From Candidatus Colwelliibacteriota bacterium (GTDB lineage Bacteria > Patescibacteriota > Minisyncoccia > UBA6257 > Colwellbacteraceae): a stretch of DNA of 5,871 nucleotides. Below, piece by piece: positions 5,385 through 5,871 of the stretch. The translations under genes and the position numbers were made by a program. Every line of letters begins with the position of its first letter. The stretch's first letter is position 1. Location of the stretch: the NCBI GenBank assembly GCA_028711965.1, contig JAQTRD010000033.1:1-5871 (forward strand), read 5' to 3'. Under the pieces are notes generated by a model, which worked only from the letters and a program-made list of their open reading frames with translations, was not told the origin of the DNA and did not search any database.

Positions 5385-5871
5385 TTATATCTTTTCGAAC
5401 TGGATATCGTCAATATAAAACGTTATTCCGTCTCCCGCAGACTGCGCGGAAGTCGAGAAACAGAAACCTCCGATAATGGACGAGAGGTCTTTACCGGTAA
5501 GATCAATCTCATATTTTTTCCATTCGTTGGACAGGACAATCGGTCCCGTTTCGACTTTGGCCGTGTCCGGATATTGACCGGTAACTCCTCCGACAGAGAT
5601 ATTATCAATCGTCTCTCCGCCTTTTTCGCCCTTGGCCCAGAAAGTCAGTTTGGTTGCGCCGCTCAGGTCCAACCCCTCTTCATTACCCCAGTTGTTCTCC
5701 TTATTCATCCAATAGACGCCGACCCAGCCCTCTCTGCCGGCTTTGGGAGTATAGGTGAACTTTAAGGAAGTCTCGCCTGAATGAGGCTCGGTTATTGAAT
5801 CAGTCATGGTCAGATCCGCGGTATCCCCCATCCATCCCGTCGGGGCATACCTGTTCGTTGCAGCGTCTTTC
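5385..5871 (-). CDS. C-terminal carbohydrate-binding-like beta-sandwich domain of a larger protein (partial, start outside window)
   Basis: The reading frame is open to the right edge, giving 161 residues ending in FEKI and TAA. An ATG exists at 5829-5831, but the frame continues upstream through RYAPTGW, which joins naturally to MGDTADLTM, so that Met is internal and the true start lies beyond the window. The pattern (YAPTGWMGD, then SGETSLKFTY, WVGVYWMNKENNWG, LDLSGATKLTFWAKGEKGG, EWKKYEIDL, IIGGFCFS, FYIDDIQFE) matches a jelly-roll, galactose-binding/CBM11-like domain that I recall as a widespread C-terminal or stand-alone module in environmental bacteria. The alternating strands, the many aromatic residues and the closing FYIDDI strand fit a sugar-binding beta-sandwich. 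Ligand and catalytic partner cannot be told because the N-terminal part is missing. The gene is followed 50 bases later by a strong intrinsic terminator, so it is probably the last gene of its transcript. It appears more GC-rich than the large gene to the left (visual impression only). Confidence 0.85.
   Translation of the reverse strand, partial: KDAATNRYAPTGWMGDTADLTMTDSITEPHSGETSLKFTYTPKAGREGWVGVYWMNKENNWGNEEGLDLSGATKLTFWAKGEKGGETIDNISVGGVTGQYPDTAKVETGPIVLSNEWKKYEIDLTGKDLSSIIGGFCFSTSAQSAGDGITFYIDDIQFEKI

Noticed and set aside
5182..5765. Plus-strand ORFs opposite the relic and the carbohydrate-binding domain gene
   Set aside because: The minus-strand readings show clear homology or domain patterns; these are antisense shadows.
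5829..5831. ATG at 5831 as the start of a 148-residue protein
   Set aside because: The frame stays open to the window edge and the upstream residues (RYAPTGW) belong to the same domain, so this Met is internal.

Overview
The window looks like a piece of a bacterial genome from the Omnitrophota (candidate phylum OP3) or a close relative. I infer this from recalled protein character, not from a search: the large minus-strand protein opens with a secretion signal followed by a block (FRPMHLRYLSFNP..., YFLIGLTLPNSSFW..., PWIVPGE...) and closes with a GGIDFRSLPI-type tail, both of which I associate with large exported Omnitrophota proteins. All clearly coding sequence lies on the minus strand, so the transcriptional order runs right to left.

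Right edge (5385-5871): the 3' end of a gene whose product ends in a beta-sandwich, carbohydrate-binding-like domain; its start lies outside the window. A convincing intrinsic terminator (5291-5334) follows. Immediately after that comes a 5'-truncated, nonsense-interrupted relic (4760-5272), which copies only the C-terminal module of the big gene to its left. The relic still has its own intrinsic terminator (4678-4706).

Middle (4244-4759): about 516 bases without a confident gene. They contain a 10-bp tandem repeat (4612-4651), a paired TGGGCAC motif (4660-4677), a long imperfect hairpin (4460-4516) nested inside a 12-bp inverted repeat (4419-4567), a doubtful 48-codon plus-strand ORF with a good Shine-Dalgarno sequence (4389-4535), and a well-spaced sigma70-like promoter (4288-4316) pointing at the large gene.

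Left (5-4243): one 1412-residue secreted modular protein. From the N terminus it has a signal peptide, an Omnitrophota-type N-terminal block, a TPR-like helical region, a P-loop kinase-like domain with a substituted Walker A motif, a long unrecognised region, and the roughly 125-residue C-terminal module shared with the relic. The pair suggests tandem duplication followed by decay, or shuffling of a C-terminal cassette. I see no complete pathway or operon. The most unusual points are the apparently exported, probably inactive kinase-like domain and the orphan C-terminal module just upstream of the intact gene.
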